A stretch of 64,000 bases of DNA from an uncultured Bacilli bacterium (GCA_934700895.1 CAKUXV010000002.1:62001-126000), one strand, 5' to 3'. Numbered from the stretch's first letter, positions 1 to 9,095 are shown. Notes: generated from the sequence alone by a model not told the origin. A program made the numbers and translations.

Positions 1-102
1 AGCGCATCCATCGTTATGATTCTTATCATGATTGCCTTCAACCTTTTCGGAAATGGCTTGCGCGACGCGTTCAACCCGAGCCTGAAAGGAGCGGACGAAT
101 AA
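1..102 (+). CDS. oppC: Oligopeptide ABC transporter permease OppC, C-terminal end (partial)
   Basis: Only the last 33 codons are present, open from base 1 to the TAA at 100-102. The peptide has a hydrophobic stretch followed by FNLFGNGLRDAFNP, which matches the conserved C-terminal end of DppC/OppC-type inner permease subunits. It would form part of the membrane channel of the peptide importer powered by the two ATPases downstream. oppD begins one base after its stop, so the genes are cotranscribed. The assignment rests on this short tail plus context. Confidence 0.8.
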   Translation, partial: SASIVMILIMIAFNLFGNGLRDAFNPSLKGADE

Positions 103-103
103 T

Positions 104-1645
104 ATGCCTAACACCATTCATTACCCTTTTGAAACCGGTGGCGACCCCCAGGGCCGTGAAACCGTCGTTTCGGTGCGTGATCTCCGCGTATCCTTCAAAA
201 CCGATGAAGGCCGCGTCCAAGCGGTCCGTGGAGTTGCTTTTGACTTATACAAAGAAGAAACTCTCTGCATCGTTGGCGAATCTGGCTCCGGAAAATCCGT
301 CACCAACAAAACCATCATGGGCATTTTGCCTAAATCGGCCCGCATCGATTCGGGCTCGGTCCTCTACCAAGGGGAAGATTTGACCAAGATTTCCGAAGAT
401 GAATTCCACCGCATCCGCGGAACCAAAATCGGAATGATCTTCCAGGATCCGCTTTCGTCCTTGAACCCCATCATGAAAATCGGCAAGCAAATGACCGAAG
501 TCATGATTATCCAGGGCAATCATTTGAAACGATATTACGATGAACTCGTCAACGAGGAATTCATCGCTTATAAAAATGACTGCCGCTTGCTCCAACTCCA
601 AAAAGCAAAGGCGAAAGAGAAAATCTCCGAAATCAAGACCAAAATCAAGATGGCCAAGGCATTAAAAAATAAAGATAAAAAAAGCGATGCCCAAATCGAA
701 GCCTACGAGCAAGAAATCGTGAAGACTAAGGTGGAGGGGAAAACCCTTTGCATGAAGATTTCTCAAGATTTGAAGAAGGACCGCAAGGCCTTACACTTAG
801 CTCAAAAAGAAGCAAAAGCCAAAGTTCGTCTTCGCAAAAAAGAAATCGCAGCCCGTCATAAGGAAAAGTTGACTCCCATTATGGCCCGCCTTTTCTCCAA
901 TTTCCACGAAGCTTATGGCGATTTGATTTTAGAACACCGCCGGTATCTTGGCGAAATTCGCGTCACCCACCGCGAAGCCAAAGAACGTGCTCTCGCAATC
1001 ATGAAGGAAGTTGGCATTCCCGAACCGGAAAGACGCTTCAACCAATATCCGTTTGAATTCTCCGGTGGCATGCGTCAGCGTATCGTTATCGCGATCGCCC
1101 TTACGGCTGAACCTGACGTTTTGATTTGCGATGAGCCGACCACCGCGTTGGACGTTACGATCCAAGCCCAGATTCTCGAGCTCATCAATCGTTTGAAAAA
1201 GACCCACCATATGTCGGTAATCTTCATTACCCATGACCTCGGCGTCGTCGCTAATATGGCGGACCGCGTCGCCGTGATGTATGCCGGTAAGATTGTTGAA
1301 TACGGAACCTCGAAAGACGTTTTCTATTCGCCGGCTCATCCCTATACCTGGGCATTGCTTTCTTCGATTCCTGACGTCGATTCCAAAGAAAAACTCGATG
1401 CGATTCCCGGAACTCCGCCGAATATGCTTTTCCCGCCAAAGGGCGATGCGTTTGCCTTGCGTTCTAAATACGCGTTGGCCGTCGACTTCAAGAAGGAGCC
1501 TCCAATGTTCCAAATAAGCCCCACCCACTTTGCGGCCACATGGCTTTTGGATGAACGTGCTCCGAAAGTCGAGATGCCCAAAATCGTTTCCACTCGTATT
1601 GAAAATGCAAAAAAGCGCGCTGTCATGAAGGAGGAACAACAATGA
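104..1645 (+). CDS. oppD: Oligopeptide ABC transporter ATP-binding protein OppD with a large charged insertion
   Basis: ATPase of the oligopeptide importer, acting on the cytoplasmic face with OppF. Walker A GESGSGKS lies at residues 58-65, the Q-loop FQD near 113, the signature FSGGMRQR at 319-326 and Walker B ICDEPTTALD just after, followed by the H-loop THD and the OppD-type C-terminal region. At 513 residues it is far longer than the usual 330-360. About 150 extra residues (roughly 137-285), rich in Lys, Glu and Ala and probably helical, sit between the Q-loop and the signature. The start follows oppC by one base, with a GAAAGGAG-type site inside the oppC end. Its stop overlaps the oppF start. 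Function is secure; the role of the insert is unknown. Confidence 0.93.
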   Translation: MPNTIHYPFETGGDPQGRETVVSVRDLRVSFKTDEGRVQAVRGVAFDLYKEETLCIVGESGSGKSVTNKTIMGILPKSARIDSGSVLYQGEDLTKISEDEFHRIRGTKIGMIFQDPLSSLNPIMKIGKQMTEVMIIQGNHLKRYYDELVNEEFIAYKNDCRLLQLQKAKAKEKISEIKTKIKMAKALKNKDKKSDAQIEAYEQEIVKTKVEGKTLCMKISQDLKKDRKALHLAQKEAKAKVRLRKKEIAARHKEKLTPIMARLFSNFHEAYGDLILEHRRYLGEIRVTHREAKERALAIMKEVGIPEPERRFNQYPFEFSGGMRQRIVIAIALTAEPDVLICDEPTTALDVTIQAQILELINRLKKTHHMSVIFITHDLGVVANMADRVAVMYAGKIVEYGTSKDVFYSPAHPYTWALLSSIPDVDSKEKLDAIPGTPPNMLFPPKGDAFALRSKYALAVDFKKEPPMFQISPTHFAATWLLDERAPKVEMPKIVSTRIENAKKRAVMKEEQQ

Positions 1646-3060
1646 AAAAATCGGATGTGTCCCCCAAAAAATTAGCTGGTGCTGACAAGAAGCCGACTTT
1701 GGAACCGAAGTCGCCGAAACAGCCAAAGCAAAAGAAGCCAAAGCCCGAAAAGAAACTTTCCCCGAAGAAACAAGAAAAGCTTCGCAAAAAGAAAGAATAC
1801 GAAGAAGCCTTAAATGGCCAGGAATGGAACGCGAAGATCATCGCCCCCAAAGGGGTGACCGTTGATCCGCAACTTGCCAAAGACCGCACGATTCTTTCTG
1901 TTCGCCATTTAAAGGTTTTCTTCCAAAGCGGCGAATACAAAACCAAAGCCGTTCACGATGTTTCCTTCGACATCAAGGAAGGAGAAACCTTTGGTATTGT
2001 CGGCGAGTCCGGATGTGGAAAAACGACGACCGGACGTTCGATTATCGGCCTTTATAAGCCTACAAGCGGAGCCATCTATTATAAAGGTGTTCGCATTGCC
2101 GCGGGCTCACGCTACAACGAAAAAGAAATCAAATGGAGCAAAATCCACGCGAAAGAAGAAATCAAGAAGTGGCGCGAAGACGAGCATAACGAATTAAGCG
2201 ATGCTTCCGATGCTCCGGGAGAAAAGGAAGCCATTGAAGCTCGTTACAACAAGAAAATTGCCGAAAAACAAAAAGCCTTGGATCTTCACGTGAGGGAACA
2301 AGAGGCTTTGATTAAACAAATCCGTTACGACAACCGCCATTCTTCCAAAAAACTTCGTCAGCAAATCCAGATGATCTTCCAAGATCCAATCGATTCGCTT
2401 GATCCGCGCATGACGGTCGAAGACATCATCTGCGAAGGCCTTCATATCCAAGGCTTATATAATAAGAAGAAGAACCGGGAAATCGTGGCCAAGGTTTTGG
2501 AACGCGTTGGATTAATTCCTGAATACGCCTCCCGTTATCCACATGAATTCTCGGGCGGTCAACGTCAACGCATCGGCATTGCTCGTGCTTTGGTTATGAA
2601 CCCCAAGGTTCTTATCTGCGATGAGCCAATTTCCGCTCTTGACGTCTCTATTCGCGCTCAGGTCCTTAATTTGCTTAACGAAGTCAAGCAGGACATGAAC
2701 CTCACGATGCTATTCATCGCCCATGACCTTTCCGTGGTTAAGTATTTCTGCGACCGCATCGCCGTCATGTATTTTGGAAATATGGTGGAACTTGCCTCTT
2801 CCGATGAGCTCTTCCTCCACCCTCTCCATCCTTATACTCAAGCCTTGCTTTCGGCTATTCCTAAGCCCGACCCCCTCTCGGAAAGCGCCCGCGAACGTAA
2901 AATCTATAACCCGGCGGAAGTCCACGATTATTCGGTTCAAAAACCGACGTTCCGCGAAATCCTTCCCGGTCACTTCGTCCTTTGCAATGACGAAGAAGAG
3001 AAAGCTTATCGCGAAAAAGTGGCTCAAATTGACAGCAAATCCAAGGAGGAAGAAAAATGA
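1642..3060 (+). CDS. oppF: Oligopeptide ABC transporter ATP-binding protein OppF with N-terminal extension and insertion
   Basis: Second ATPase of the peptide importer. Residues 1-80 are a Lys/Pro-rich extension absent from ordinary OppF. Walker A GESGCGKT is at 121-128, the Q-loop FQD near 246, followed by the signature FSGGQRQR, Walker B ICDEPISALD and an AHD switch. About 85 charged residues (roughly 153-238) are inserted before the Q-loop, so both Opp ATPases are enlarged in the same part of the fold. AAGGAGGAACAACA precedes the ATG, and the start overlaps the oppD stop by four bases, so translation is coupled. Length is 472 residues against a usual 310-330. Confidence 0.93.
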   Translation: MKKSDVSPKKLAGADKKPTLEPKSPKQPKQKKPKPEKKLSPKKQEKLRKKKEYEEALNGQEWNAKIIAPKGVTVDPQLAKDRTILSVRHLKVFFQSGEYKTKAVHDVSFDIKEGETFGIVGESGCGKTTTGRSIIGLYKPTSGAIYYKGVRIAAGSRYNEKEIKWSKIHAKEEIKKWREDEHNELSDASDAPGEKEAIEARYNKKIAEKQKALDLHVREQEALIKQIRYDNRHSSKKLRQQIQMIFQDPIDSLDPRMTVEDIICEGLHIQGLYNKKKNREIVAKVLERVGLIPEYASRYPHEFSGGQRQRIGIARALVMNPKVLICDEPISALDVSIRAQVLNLLNEVKQDMNLTMLFIAHDLSVVKYFCDRIAVMYFGNMVELASSDELFLHPLHPYTQALLSAIPKPDPLSESARERKIYNPAEVHDYSVQKPTFREILPGHFVLCNDEEEKAYREKVAQIDSKSKEEEK

Positions 3061-3749
3061 AAAAGAAGTTCCGCTTCAACTGGTATTATTTCATTTGTAT
3101 CCTTGCAAGTGCGCTTTGCCTCATTCCTTTAATTAACTACGGCATTGCTTCTAGCGACCCCGCTGCAAAAAACTGGAGACTCGATTATCTTCGTCCTGGC
3201 GAAGCCGTCGGCGCGTATTTGCATAGCGGAGAAACCAGAATCGCTTTGGCGTTCTCTATCGTTGCTTTGATTTTCTTCCTCGGCTTCTTGGTGGATTTAT
3301 TGTTCCGCAAGAAGGCAAGCCACATCGCCTTGGTGGAAGCTTCGACCCTTGCCGTGATTGCCTATGAAATCGCTCGCATGGTCTATTGCTTCCAAAAAGG
3401 ATCGGTCAACATTGTGGTCGGCATCATCTATTGCATTGCCTTGCTTGGATCTATCGGCTGCCTTTATTTCTATTTTAAAAAGGCATTAGACGGAGATAAT
3501 CTCTGGCCGTATTGGGCTTGCTTCATCGTCTCCGCGGCCGCATTCTTCTTTGCGGGCGCGACGAAGGATAGCTATTCGATTCTTAATGCCTATTCTCATT
3601 TCAATGCCAGTAACCATATTGGGGACTTCGAATACTGGATGGGGTATGGCGCGAGTCGACTCATGTTCCTTCTCCTTTGCTTTGGATGCTTGGTCAATCT
3701 CAACTTTGATTACTGCCCAGAAATCGAAGAAAAAAAGAACGTCATTTAA
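3057..3749 (+). CDS. Polytopic membrane protein of unknown function, last gene of the opp operon
   Basis: A 230-residue protein with about six hydrophobic segments, beginning with a Lys/Arg-rich N terminus and a first membrane span around residues 10-30. The start ATG overlaps the oppF stop (ATGA), preceded by AAGGAGGAAGAAA, so it is translated with the transporter genes. No family motif is recognised. Position suggests a link to peptide uptake or only cotranscription. A good terminator follows at 3757-3785, marking the operon end. Confidence 0.7.
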   Translation: MKKKFRFNWYYFICILASALCLIPLINYGIASSDPAAKNWRLDYLRPGEAVGAYLHSGETRIALAFSIVALIFFLGFLVDLLFRKKASHIALVEASTLAVIAYEIARMVYCFQKGSVNIVVGIIYCIALLGSIGCLYFYFKKALDGDNLWPYWACFIVSAAAFFFAGATKDSYSILNAYSHFNASNHIGDFEYWMGYGASRLMFLLLCFGCLVNLNFDYCPEIEEKKNVI

Positions 3750-3756
3750 CTGGAAG

Positions 3757-3785
3757 ATTCACCTTCCGAAAGAGGGTGAATTTTT
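3757..3785 (+). terminator. Rho-independent terminator of the opp operon
   Basis: Stem ATTCACC / GGTGAAT followed by a run of T, eight bases after the stop of the last opp-operon gene. Confidence 0.75.
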
Positions 3786-3845
3786 GCTTCAAGATTTCCG
3801 AAGATAAGCCGTTTTTCTTAAATTCGAAAAAAGAGAAAATAACGC

Positions 3846-3874
3846 TTGATTTCTTCCTTTTGCTTTTGGATAAT
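3846..3874 (+). promoter_or_regulatory. Sigma-A-type promoter of the tRNA-Asp/tRNA-Phe pair
   Basis: TTGATT and GATAAT are separated by exactly 17 bases, and the -10 ends 23 bases before the first tRNA. Confidence 0.6.
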
Positions 3875-3897
3875 ATGTAACGCGCCTTGCAGGAGTT

Positions 3898-3974
3898 GGA
3901 CCATTGGTGTAGCGGCCTAACATGCTTCCCTGTCACGGAAGAGACCACGAGTTCGAATCTCGTATGGTCCGCCA
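3898..3974 (+). tRNA. tRNA-Asp (GTC)
   Basis: Cloverleaf visible by eye: acceptor GGACCAT pairs with ATGGTCC, the anticodon loop CTGTCAC gives anticodon GTC, the T arm contains GTTCGAATC, and CCA is encoded at the 3' end. Confidence 0.95.
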
Positions 3975-3981
3975 GGCGTAT

Positions 3982-4057
<76 letters not shown>

Positions 4058-4069
4058 GCAAACAAAATG

Positions 4070-4092
4070 CCACCCCGTTTGGGGTGGTTTTT
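4070..4092 (+). terminator. Terminator after the tRNA pair
   Basis: Perfect seven-base stem CCACCCC / GGGGTGG with a GTTT loop and a T tract. Confidence 0.9.
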
Positions 4093-4152
4093 GCTACCCA
4101 TGACTAAGCCCATCGCTAGACCAAAAAGAGAAAACAGGGTAGACTCTACCAC

Positions 4153-6276
4153 ATGAACCAATTCGGGGAGAGGGAAAACCGAAAACGACGTGACATTCTA
4201 CTAGGGTTCTTGCTGTTTCTGTTACTAGCTGTTACGGCGTGGATTGTGAACGATAAAGGCTTTTTCAACGAAGGATTTCCAATCGTCAGCATGACCACGA
4301 CGGAGATTTCGATCACGTTTGTTTGCTATCTAGCTATCGCTGGATCGTTTTTGGTTTTGGCAAAAAGACGTTCTTTTTTCCGCTTGTCCCCTTTACTTTC
4401 GATTTGTTGCCTTGTTTTTCTCTTATTGGGTTTATTGGCGATATTCCTCTTTCCCGCCAAAGTCCATCACAGCGGAGAAAACGGTGATTTCTCCTTTGTT
4501 TGGGGATTAAGGGAAAAACTCCATAGCGCTTTCGTGTTTATTCCCGTTGTTGTCACCTTTTTTATCTTTATCGGCATTGCTCCCCAAGCCTGCAATTATC
4601 GGGGCATCATGCGCGCATTCTGTTATGGGATGCTGACGGTCATGGCCATCTCCATCGTTTATTCCTTGTTTAATGAATGGGACGAATTCCTTCGTCTCCA
4701 TAAGATTTTGCTCGGAGAGAAAGAAGGACTGCCCTATTTCCAATCGTTTTTCTGGAACCGCAACACGTTTGGCTTGTCTTTGATGATTGCCGTTATTTGC
4801 GCCGGCTATTTAAATTCGGATCGTCCCCGCTTTTATTGGCCGATTCTAGGCGGGATTTTCTATCTATTCCTCCTTCTTTGTTTGTCCAAGACGAGTATTA
4901 TCGCTTGCACGTTCTATCTCCTTGTTTATTGGGTTCATCGTTTCTTTTTGACGGTTCGTTCCCATCCTGTACGGAACGGGATTGCCCTTGGAGTAACGAC
5001 GGCTTTCCTTTTGGGGCTGGCCCTTATTTGCTTTGTACCGTTAAAAAGCGATGGGACCTATGTTGTCAAGGGATTGCTTCCGATGATTGTTCGAAACTTC
5101 GGGGGTGGGGGATCGGCGAAAGGCCGCGCGGAAATGTGGTCGTTCGCTTTATCCAATTTCGACTCTTGGTGGCGGGTGTTGCTTGGATTTGGCTATCGCA
5201 ATTCCGATTATTACATCCGTTACTTGAATACCGTTAAATTTGGATTGCCCCTTCCCATGGATGGAGGTTATGCGGATTTGGTGTTCCGCTATGGCGTCAT
5301 GGGCCCGTTCTTTTTGATCTTCGGTTTTGTTGTTTTTTGCATTTGTTCCCTTCAACTAGTGGGGAAGCATTCGCGAACGTCGTTGAATTGCCTGCTCGCC
5401 TCTTTAGTCTTCGCCCTTCATTCCCTTAGCGAAGTCACGGGGGTTTTCTTGATGGATGGGTCTTCCATCTGTTTCCTTTTCTTAACGGCTTTCCCAGTTT
5501 ATGGGGAGTGGATGGAAGGGAAAAAGATGGAAACCGCGGAGCCTTTTGTTTCCAGCTGGGATGCTGACTTTTCTTGGAGGCGATTTGCTTCGAGAATTCT
5601 TTGGCTTTCCGTTCCGTTTATGGGGGGAGCGCTATTATCCCTGCCTTATTTTGGCCTGTATTACCAAATTCCTTTGCTTCAAAATCACGCTTTCCTTTTT
5701 TGCCTTTTCTTGACTTGGGCTTATGTGCCGTCTTTGGTCTACCTTCTAGCGAAAGCAAAAAGCGCATCGGAGCGCGTTCTTTATGGAATGAGCAGTTTCG
5801 TCCTTATTGCTTGCTCCTTTGTTTTTCCTTGTCTTTTCCATACTTCCCCCGCTGGATTTGCAGGCCCCGTCCTGCTTGTTATCGGGGGAGAAATCGTTTT
5901 GATGATTGGCTATCAAAAATTAGGCGGGATCAAAGAGATGATCAAAAACGCTTATCTTCCTTGCCTAAGCGCCCTTGCTTTTGCCTTTATCCTCGTTGCC
6001 ATCCCCTGCGCTTTCCTTCTCCCCCCTCGTCTCACGCGGTATGGACTGATCGCGATGTCCTTCGTTGGAACGTTGGTTCCTTTTTTCTTTCTTGTTGTAT
6101 TCGCGGGGAAATCTAACCCCTTTGAATCCGTCTTCGATCGTTTGGAGTGGCGGGTTGGTGGATGGACGCGTCAAGAGGAAGAGGCTCGTCAAACCCGTTA
6201 TGAATGGGATGCGAATAAAAAGGGGTACCCCCCAACAAGGCGTAAGCGATTTAAAATTCGGAAGCCCAAACGTTAA
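4153..6276 (+). CDS. O-antigen ligase / polymerase-like membrane protein
   Basis: A 707-residue protein made almost entirely of hydrophobic spans. The middle third carries the Wzy/WaaL-type signature NRNTFGLSL (about residues 200-210) and a large non-membrane loop with GFGYRNSDYY and a downstream GGYADLVFRYG segment, as in O-antigen ligase family proteins that join or polymerise lipid-linked glycans outside the membrane. A further set of spans (residues about 480-670) makes it much longer than the usual 400-450, and it ends in a basic tail. There is no clear Shine-Dalgarno site; a 13-base palindrome lies immediately before the start. The family call is fairly good, the substrate unknown. Confidence 0.7.
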   Translation: MNQFGERENRKRRDILLGFLLFLLLAVTAWIVNDKGFFNEGFPIVSMTTTEISITFVCYLAIAGSFLVLAKRRSFFRLSPLLSICCLVFLLLGLLAIFLFPAKVHHSGENGDFSFVWGLREKLHSAFVFIPVVVTFFIFIGIAPQACNYRGIMRAFCYGMLTVMAISIVYSLFNEWDEFLRLHKILLGEKEGLPYFQSFFWNRNTFGLSLMIAVICAGYLNSDRPRFYWPILGGIFYLFLLLCLSKTSIIACTFYLLVYWVHRFFLTVRSHPVRNGIALGVTTAFLLGLALICFVPLKSDGTYVVKGLLPMIVRNFGGGGSAKGRAEMWSFALSNFDSWWRVLLGFGYRNSDYYIRYLNTVKFGLPLPMDGGYADLVFRYGVMGPFFLIFGFVVFCICSLQLVGKHSRTSLNCLLASLVFALHSLSEVTGVFLMDGSSICFLFLTAFPVYGEWMEGKKMETAEPFVSSWDADFSWRRFASRILWLSVPFMGGALLSLPYFGLYYQIPLLQNHAFLFCLFLTWAYVPSLVYLLAKAKSASERVLYGMSSFVLIACSFVFPCLFHTSPAGFAGPVLLVIGGEIVLMIGYQKLGGIKEMIKNAYLPCLSALAFAFILVAIPCAFLLPPRLTRYGLIAMSFVGTLVPFFFLVVFAGKSNPFESVFDRLEWRVGGWTRQEEEARQTRYEWDANKKGYPPTRRKRFKIRKPKR

Positions 6277-6563
6277 GATACTTTCTTTTTAGAAGCCAGA
6301 TACTTGGCTTCTTTTCGTTTGTAGAAGAACCCGTGACTTGGCTTTTCTTGAATTTCATATCCTTCGATTCGGTAACCCGAAGAAGAAAGGGCCTGTTCGC
6401 ATTCTTCCCTATCAATTGGGCGGGGAGAAAGGATCACGACCTCGTTTTTGATGTGGGAAGCTTGAATGGACAACGCTCCGTCGAGAGTTTCGAATCGCCT
6501 TTTAACATGGGCTTCGCATTGGCCACAACGCATCCCGTCAATCGATAATCTAATTTGGAACAT
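6273..6563 (-). CDS. Heavy-metal-associated (CopZ-like) domain protein
   Basis: A 96-residue protein whose first 70 residues are an HMA ferredoxin-like fold with the metal-binding motif GMRCGQC (Cys13 and Cys16), typical of copper or related soft-metal chaperones. A Lys-rich tail of about 25 residues follows. AAAGGA sits seven bases before the ATG. It converges on the preceding gene and the two stop codons share the palindrome TTAA (6273-6276). No copper ATPase or regulator is nearby, so the metal and partner cannot be inferred. Confidence 0.8.
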   Translation of the reverse strand: MFQIRLSIDGMRCGQCEAHVKRRFETLDGALSIQASHIKNEVVILSPRPIDREECEQALSSSGYRIEGYEIQEKPSHGFFYKRKEAKYLASKKKVS

Positions 6564-6587
6564 AAAGAATCCTTTCTAAATGTTAAT

Positions 6588-6593
6588 ATTATA
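6588..6593 (-). promoter_or_regulatory. -10 element of the HMA-protein gene
   Basis: TATAAT on the minus strand about 25 bases upstream of the start, in a very AT-rich patch. No good -35 was found. Confidence 0.45.
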
Positions 6594-6632
6594 TAACAAT
6601 TTTTAAAAAGTGACTATTCTTCGCCTCATTGA

Positions 6633-6660
6633 TTGCTTTTAACGGGAAAACGCCTAAAAT
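6633..6660 (+). promoter_or_regulatory. Probable promoter of the transporter-gal run
   Basis: TTGCTT, 16 bases, TAAAAT, ending 24 bases before the transporter start. Both hexamers are imperfect. Confidence 0.4.
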
Positions 6661-6684
6661 AGAAGCAACATATAAGGAGTATAT

Positions 6685-8112
6685 ATGACAAAACAAAGTT
6701 CGGGCGCCCCGGAAACGGGGTTTAAGCTCAATGTTAAGCGAACCATGCTTATTGGTTTTGCTTTCTTCGGCATCCTGCTCATGTGGCAGGTTTACGATGG
6801 CTGGTGCCCCGCCTTCCTAAACGACATGTTCTGCCGCGCGTTTGGCTACGACATCACCGATCCCGTACAGTCCAAGCAAGTGCAATACCTCGTCGGCATC
6901 GTGATGGCGATGGATAATCTGGCTGCCTTAATTCTCATGCCGATATTCGGCCACCTATCCGATAAAACCCATACCAAAATCGGCAAGCGCATGCCCTTCA
7001 TTCTCATCGGAACCTTCGTTTGCGCGATTGCCATGCCCTTCATCCCGCTTTTGTTCCATCTCAATAATATCATCGGCGTTATTTCGATGATGGCGATTGT
7101 ATTGCTATTTGGCATGATGTACCGCAATCCGGCCGTTGCTTTGATGCCGGACATCACCCCGAAGCCCCTTCGCAGCCGCGCTAATGGCATTATCAATGTC
7201 ATGGGGTATTTAGGCGGAGCGGTCGCGACGGTCCTTGGCATGTTCCTCGTTGTCTCCAAATATATCAAAGACCCGAGCAGCCCCCAGTATCGTAATCTCT
7301 GGGTCATCGAAACCCCCTTCTTGCTCGCCAGCGTTTTGATGGTTGCGAGTGCTCTCGTCTTATTCTTCACCATTAAAGAAAATAAGTTAGAAGAAGAACT
7401 TCGTGACGAAATGGCCCGCGGAGAAGAAATGGCGGCCATCGAAGAAAAAATCGTCGACGACGATCAGCCCCTTTCCAAAGCCAATCGCCGCATGCTCTTC
7501 CTGATTCTTGGCGCGGAATTCTTTTGGTTTATGGCGGAAAATGGCGTCAGCACCTTCTTGGCAAACTACGCAATGTCTTATCTAGGAACCGATACGGCCA
7601 AAACGAGTATGTGTACCCTAATTGGCGGCATTTGCTCCGTTGTTGGCTTCGTCCTCGGCGGCCTCATCGCTTCGAAAATTGGACGTAAGTGGACGCTTTG
7701 GGGCGGCCTTGCCTTAACGCTAGCCTCCTACGCGGTTTGGACGATTATGACTTTTACCTTCGCCCCCAACGGCACGATGCCCCTTTATGTCTACGTCGTC
7801 TTTGCCGTCAAAGGCTTTGGGATGTCGTTAGTCCACATCAATTCGTTCCCGATGGTCGTTGAGCTTTGCTCGAAGAAGAAAATCGGCGCATTCACTGGCT
7901 ATTATTATGCTTCTTCCATGGCCGCCCAAACCGTTACCCCCATTGTGCTTGGCTCTTTGCTCCTCATCCCGAATTTCTCTTGGAGAATCGTTCCGGCCTA
8001 CGCGATGGTTTGTTTGCTTGTTTCCACCATCATCTTCGTATTCGTCAAAAACGTCAAAACGGAGAAGACCAAGATTGCAAAAGGCCTAGAAGCCTTGGGA
8101 CAGGATGACTGA
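6685..8112 (+). CDS. MFS sugar transporter, GPH/SLC45-like
   Basis: Twelve-span transporter of 475 residues. The loop between spans 2 and 3 has GHLSDKTHTKIGKRMPF, the motif A region typical of SLC45/GPH-type cation-coupled sugar carriers. A charged cytoplasmic loop near residues 235-265 separates the two six-span halves. TAAGGAG is well placed before the ATG. It heads a run of genes that includes galM, galT and galK, so galactose or a galactoside is the likely substrate; that is inference from context. The stop overlaps the next start (TGATG). Confidence 0.85.
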   Translation: MTKQSSGAPETGFKLNVKRTMLIGFAFFGILLMWQVYDGWCPAFLNDMFCRAFGYDITDPVQSKQVQYLVGIVMAMDNLAALILMPIFGHLSDKTHTKIGKRMPFILIGTFVCAIAMPFIPLLFHLNNIIGVISMMAIVLLFGMMYRNPAVALMPDITPKPLRSRANGIINVMGYLGGAVATVLGMFLVVSKYIKDPSSPQYRNLWVIETPFLLASVLMVASALVLFFTIKENKLEEELRDEMARGEEMAAIEEKIVDDDQPLSKANRRMLFLILGAEFFWFMAENGVSTFLANYAMSYLGTDTAKTSMCTLIGGICSVVGFVLGGLIASKIGRKWTLWGGLALTLASYAVWTIMTFTFAPNGTMPLYVYVVFAVKGFGMSLVHINSFPMVVELCSKKKIGAFTGYYYASSMAAQTVTPIVLGSLLLIPNFSWRIVPAYAMVCLLVSTIIFVFVKNVKTEKTKIAKGLEALGQDD

Positions 8113-9056
8113 TGCCTGGTATTCTAGCCCATTATTGCTTTGCAAAACGTTACCTCCCTGAGGAAGAACTTCCTTGGGAAGGGGCGGTTTTAGCAGGAAC
8201 CCAAGGCCCGGATCCTTTCATGGCTTATGGGACGAATCCCCTTCGTCCCCGAAAAGACAAAAAGGATGTGAATCCTTGGGGGGAGGCGATGCATCATACA
8301 CCCATTGAAAAAGTCTATGGGCCGATGCTATTAGAAGCTCAAAAAGCAGAAGGGGAACAAAGAGAATTCCTTTTTGCTTATATCGATGGCCTCTTGATGC
8401 ATTTCAGTTTGGATCGCGTCGTTCATCCTTATGTTTTTTACCGCACGGGATTTGATGAAAACGGCAAATACGCCGGGATTTATATCTATTACCACGGCTT
8501 CTTTGAAACGTTGATGGACGAATCCATCGCAAAAAAGGATGGGAATTTTATTCGTCCTGACAAGACGATGGGGCAATTAAATAAGCAACAACAAGCTTGG
8601 GCTTCCAGTCTTTGGAAAGACACCGCTACGGTTCCGTTAAAAGCGACAGCTTTTGAAGAGTCTTACCGGGAATATAACCAGGTGTCTCGCTTGCTTTGGT
8701 CCAAGAATGGAATCAAACGCGTTTTGCTAAAGCCCCTCTTGGGTGCAAAAACGAAGCCTTATTCGTTGATTTATCCCCCTTCCCTTCAGCCTTTTGAATC
8801 CTTGGACGTTTTAAACGAGTCCCATTCGGCTTGGAAAGATCCTGTCAGCGGAGAAGAACGCCTTTCCTCCTTGGAAGACCTTTTCGAGCAAGCCCATCAA
8901 GACTTCCAAGAGGCCCATGGATTGTTGCTTAAAGCAAAGCAAGGGGAGGATGTGACATCGGCCTTAAAAGAGTGGGCCAAGAACCTGGATCACGACGGAA
9001 CTCCCTTTGGCTGCACGAAAAAATATTATTCCAAAGATATTTTGCCGTTACTTTGA
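8112..9056 (+). CDS. Zinc-dependent phospholipase C family protein
   Basis: A 314-residue protein that starts MPGILAHYCFAK and contains GTQGPDPF, MHHTP and DGLLMHFSLDRVVHPY. The early His, the Asp of GPDP and the later His/Asp pairs are the metal-ligand pattern of the zinc-dependent phospholipase C / S1-P1 nuclease superfamily. No signal peptide is seen, so it would be cytoplasmic, unlike secreted toxins of the family. Natural substrate unknown. Its start overlaps the transporter stop, so it is translationally coupled. Confidence 0.7.
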   Translation: MPGILAHYCFAKRYLPEEELPWEGAVLAGTQGPDPFMAYGTNPLRPRKDKKDVNPWGEAMHHTPIEKVYGPMLLEAQKAEGEQREFLFAYIDGLLMHFSLDRVVHPYVFYRTGFDENGKYAGIYIYYHGFFETLMDESIAKKDGNFIRPDKTMGQLNKQQQAWASSLWKDTATVPLKATAFEESYREYNQVSRLLWSKNGIKRVLLKPLLGAKTKPYSLIYPPSLQPFESLDVLNESHSAWKDPVSGEERLSSLEDLFEQAHQDFQEAHGLLLKAKQGEDVTSALKEWAKNLDHDGTPFGCTKKYYSKDILPLL

Positions 9057-9089
9057 TGTGGGGGCATATGCAAATATCATCCTCTCTTC

Positions 9090-9095
9090 TATAAT
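9090..9095 (+). promoter_or_regulatory. Perfect -10 (TATAAT) very close to a start codon
   Basis: TATAAT ends 12 bases before the ATG at 9108, so a transcript would have a leader of only about five bases and no Shine-Dalgarno site. No clear -35 is present. Confidence 0.5.

Noticed and set aside
929..1741. Long antisense frame over oppD/oppF
   Set aside because: No ribosome site, no recognisable protein, and it crosses conserved ATPase motifs.
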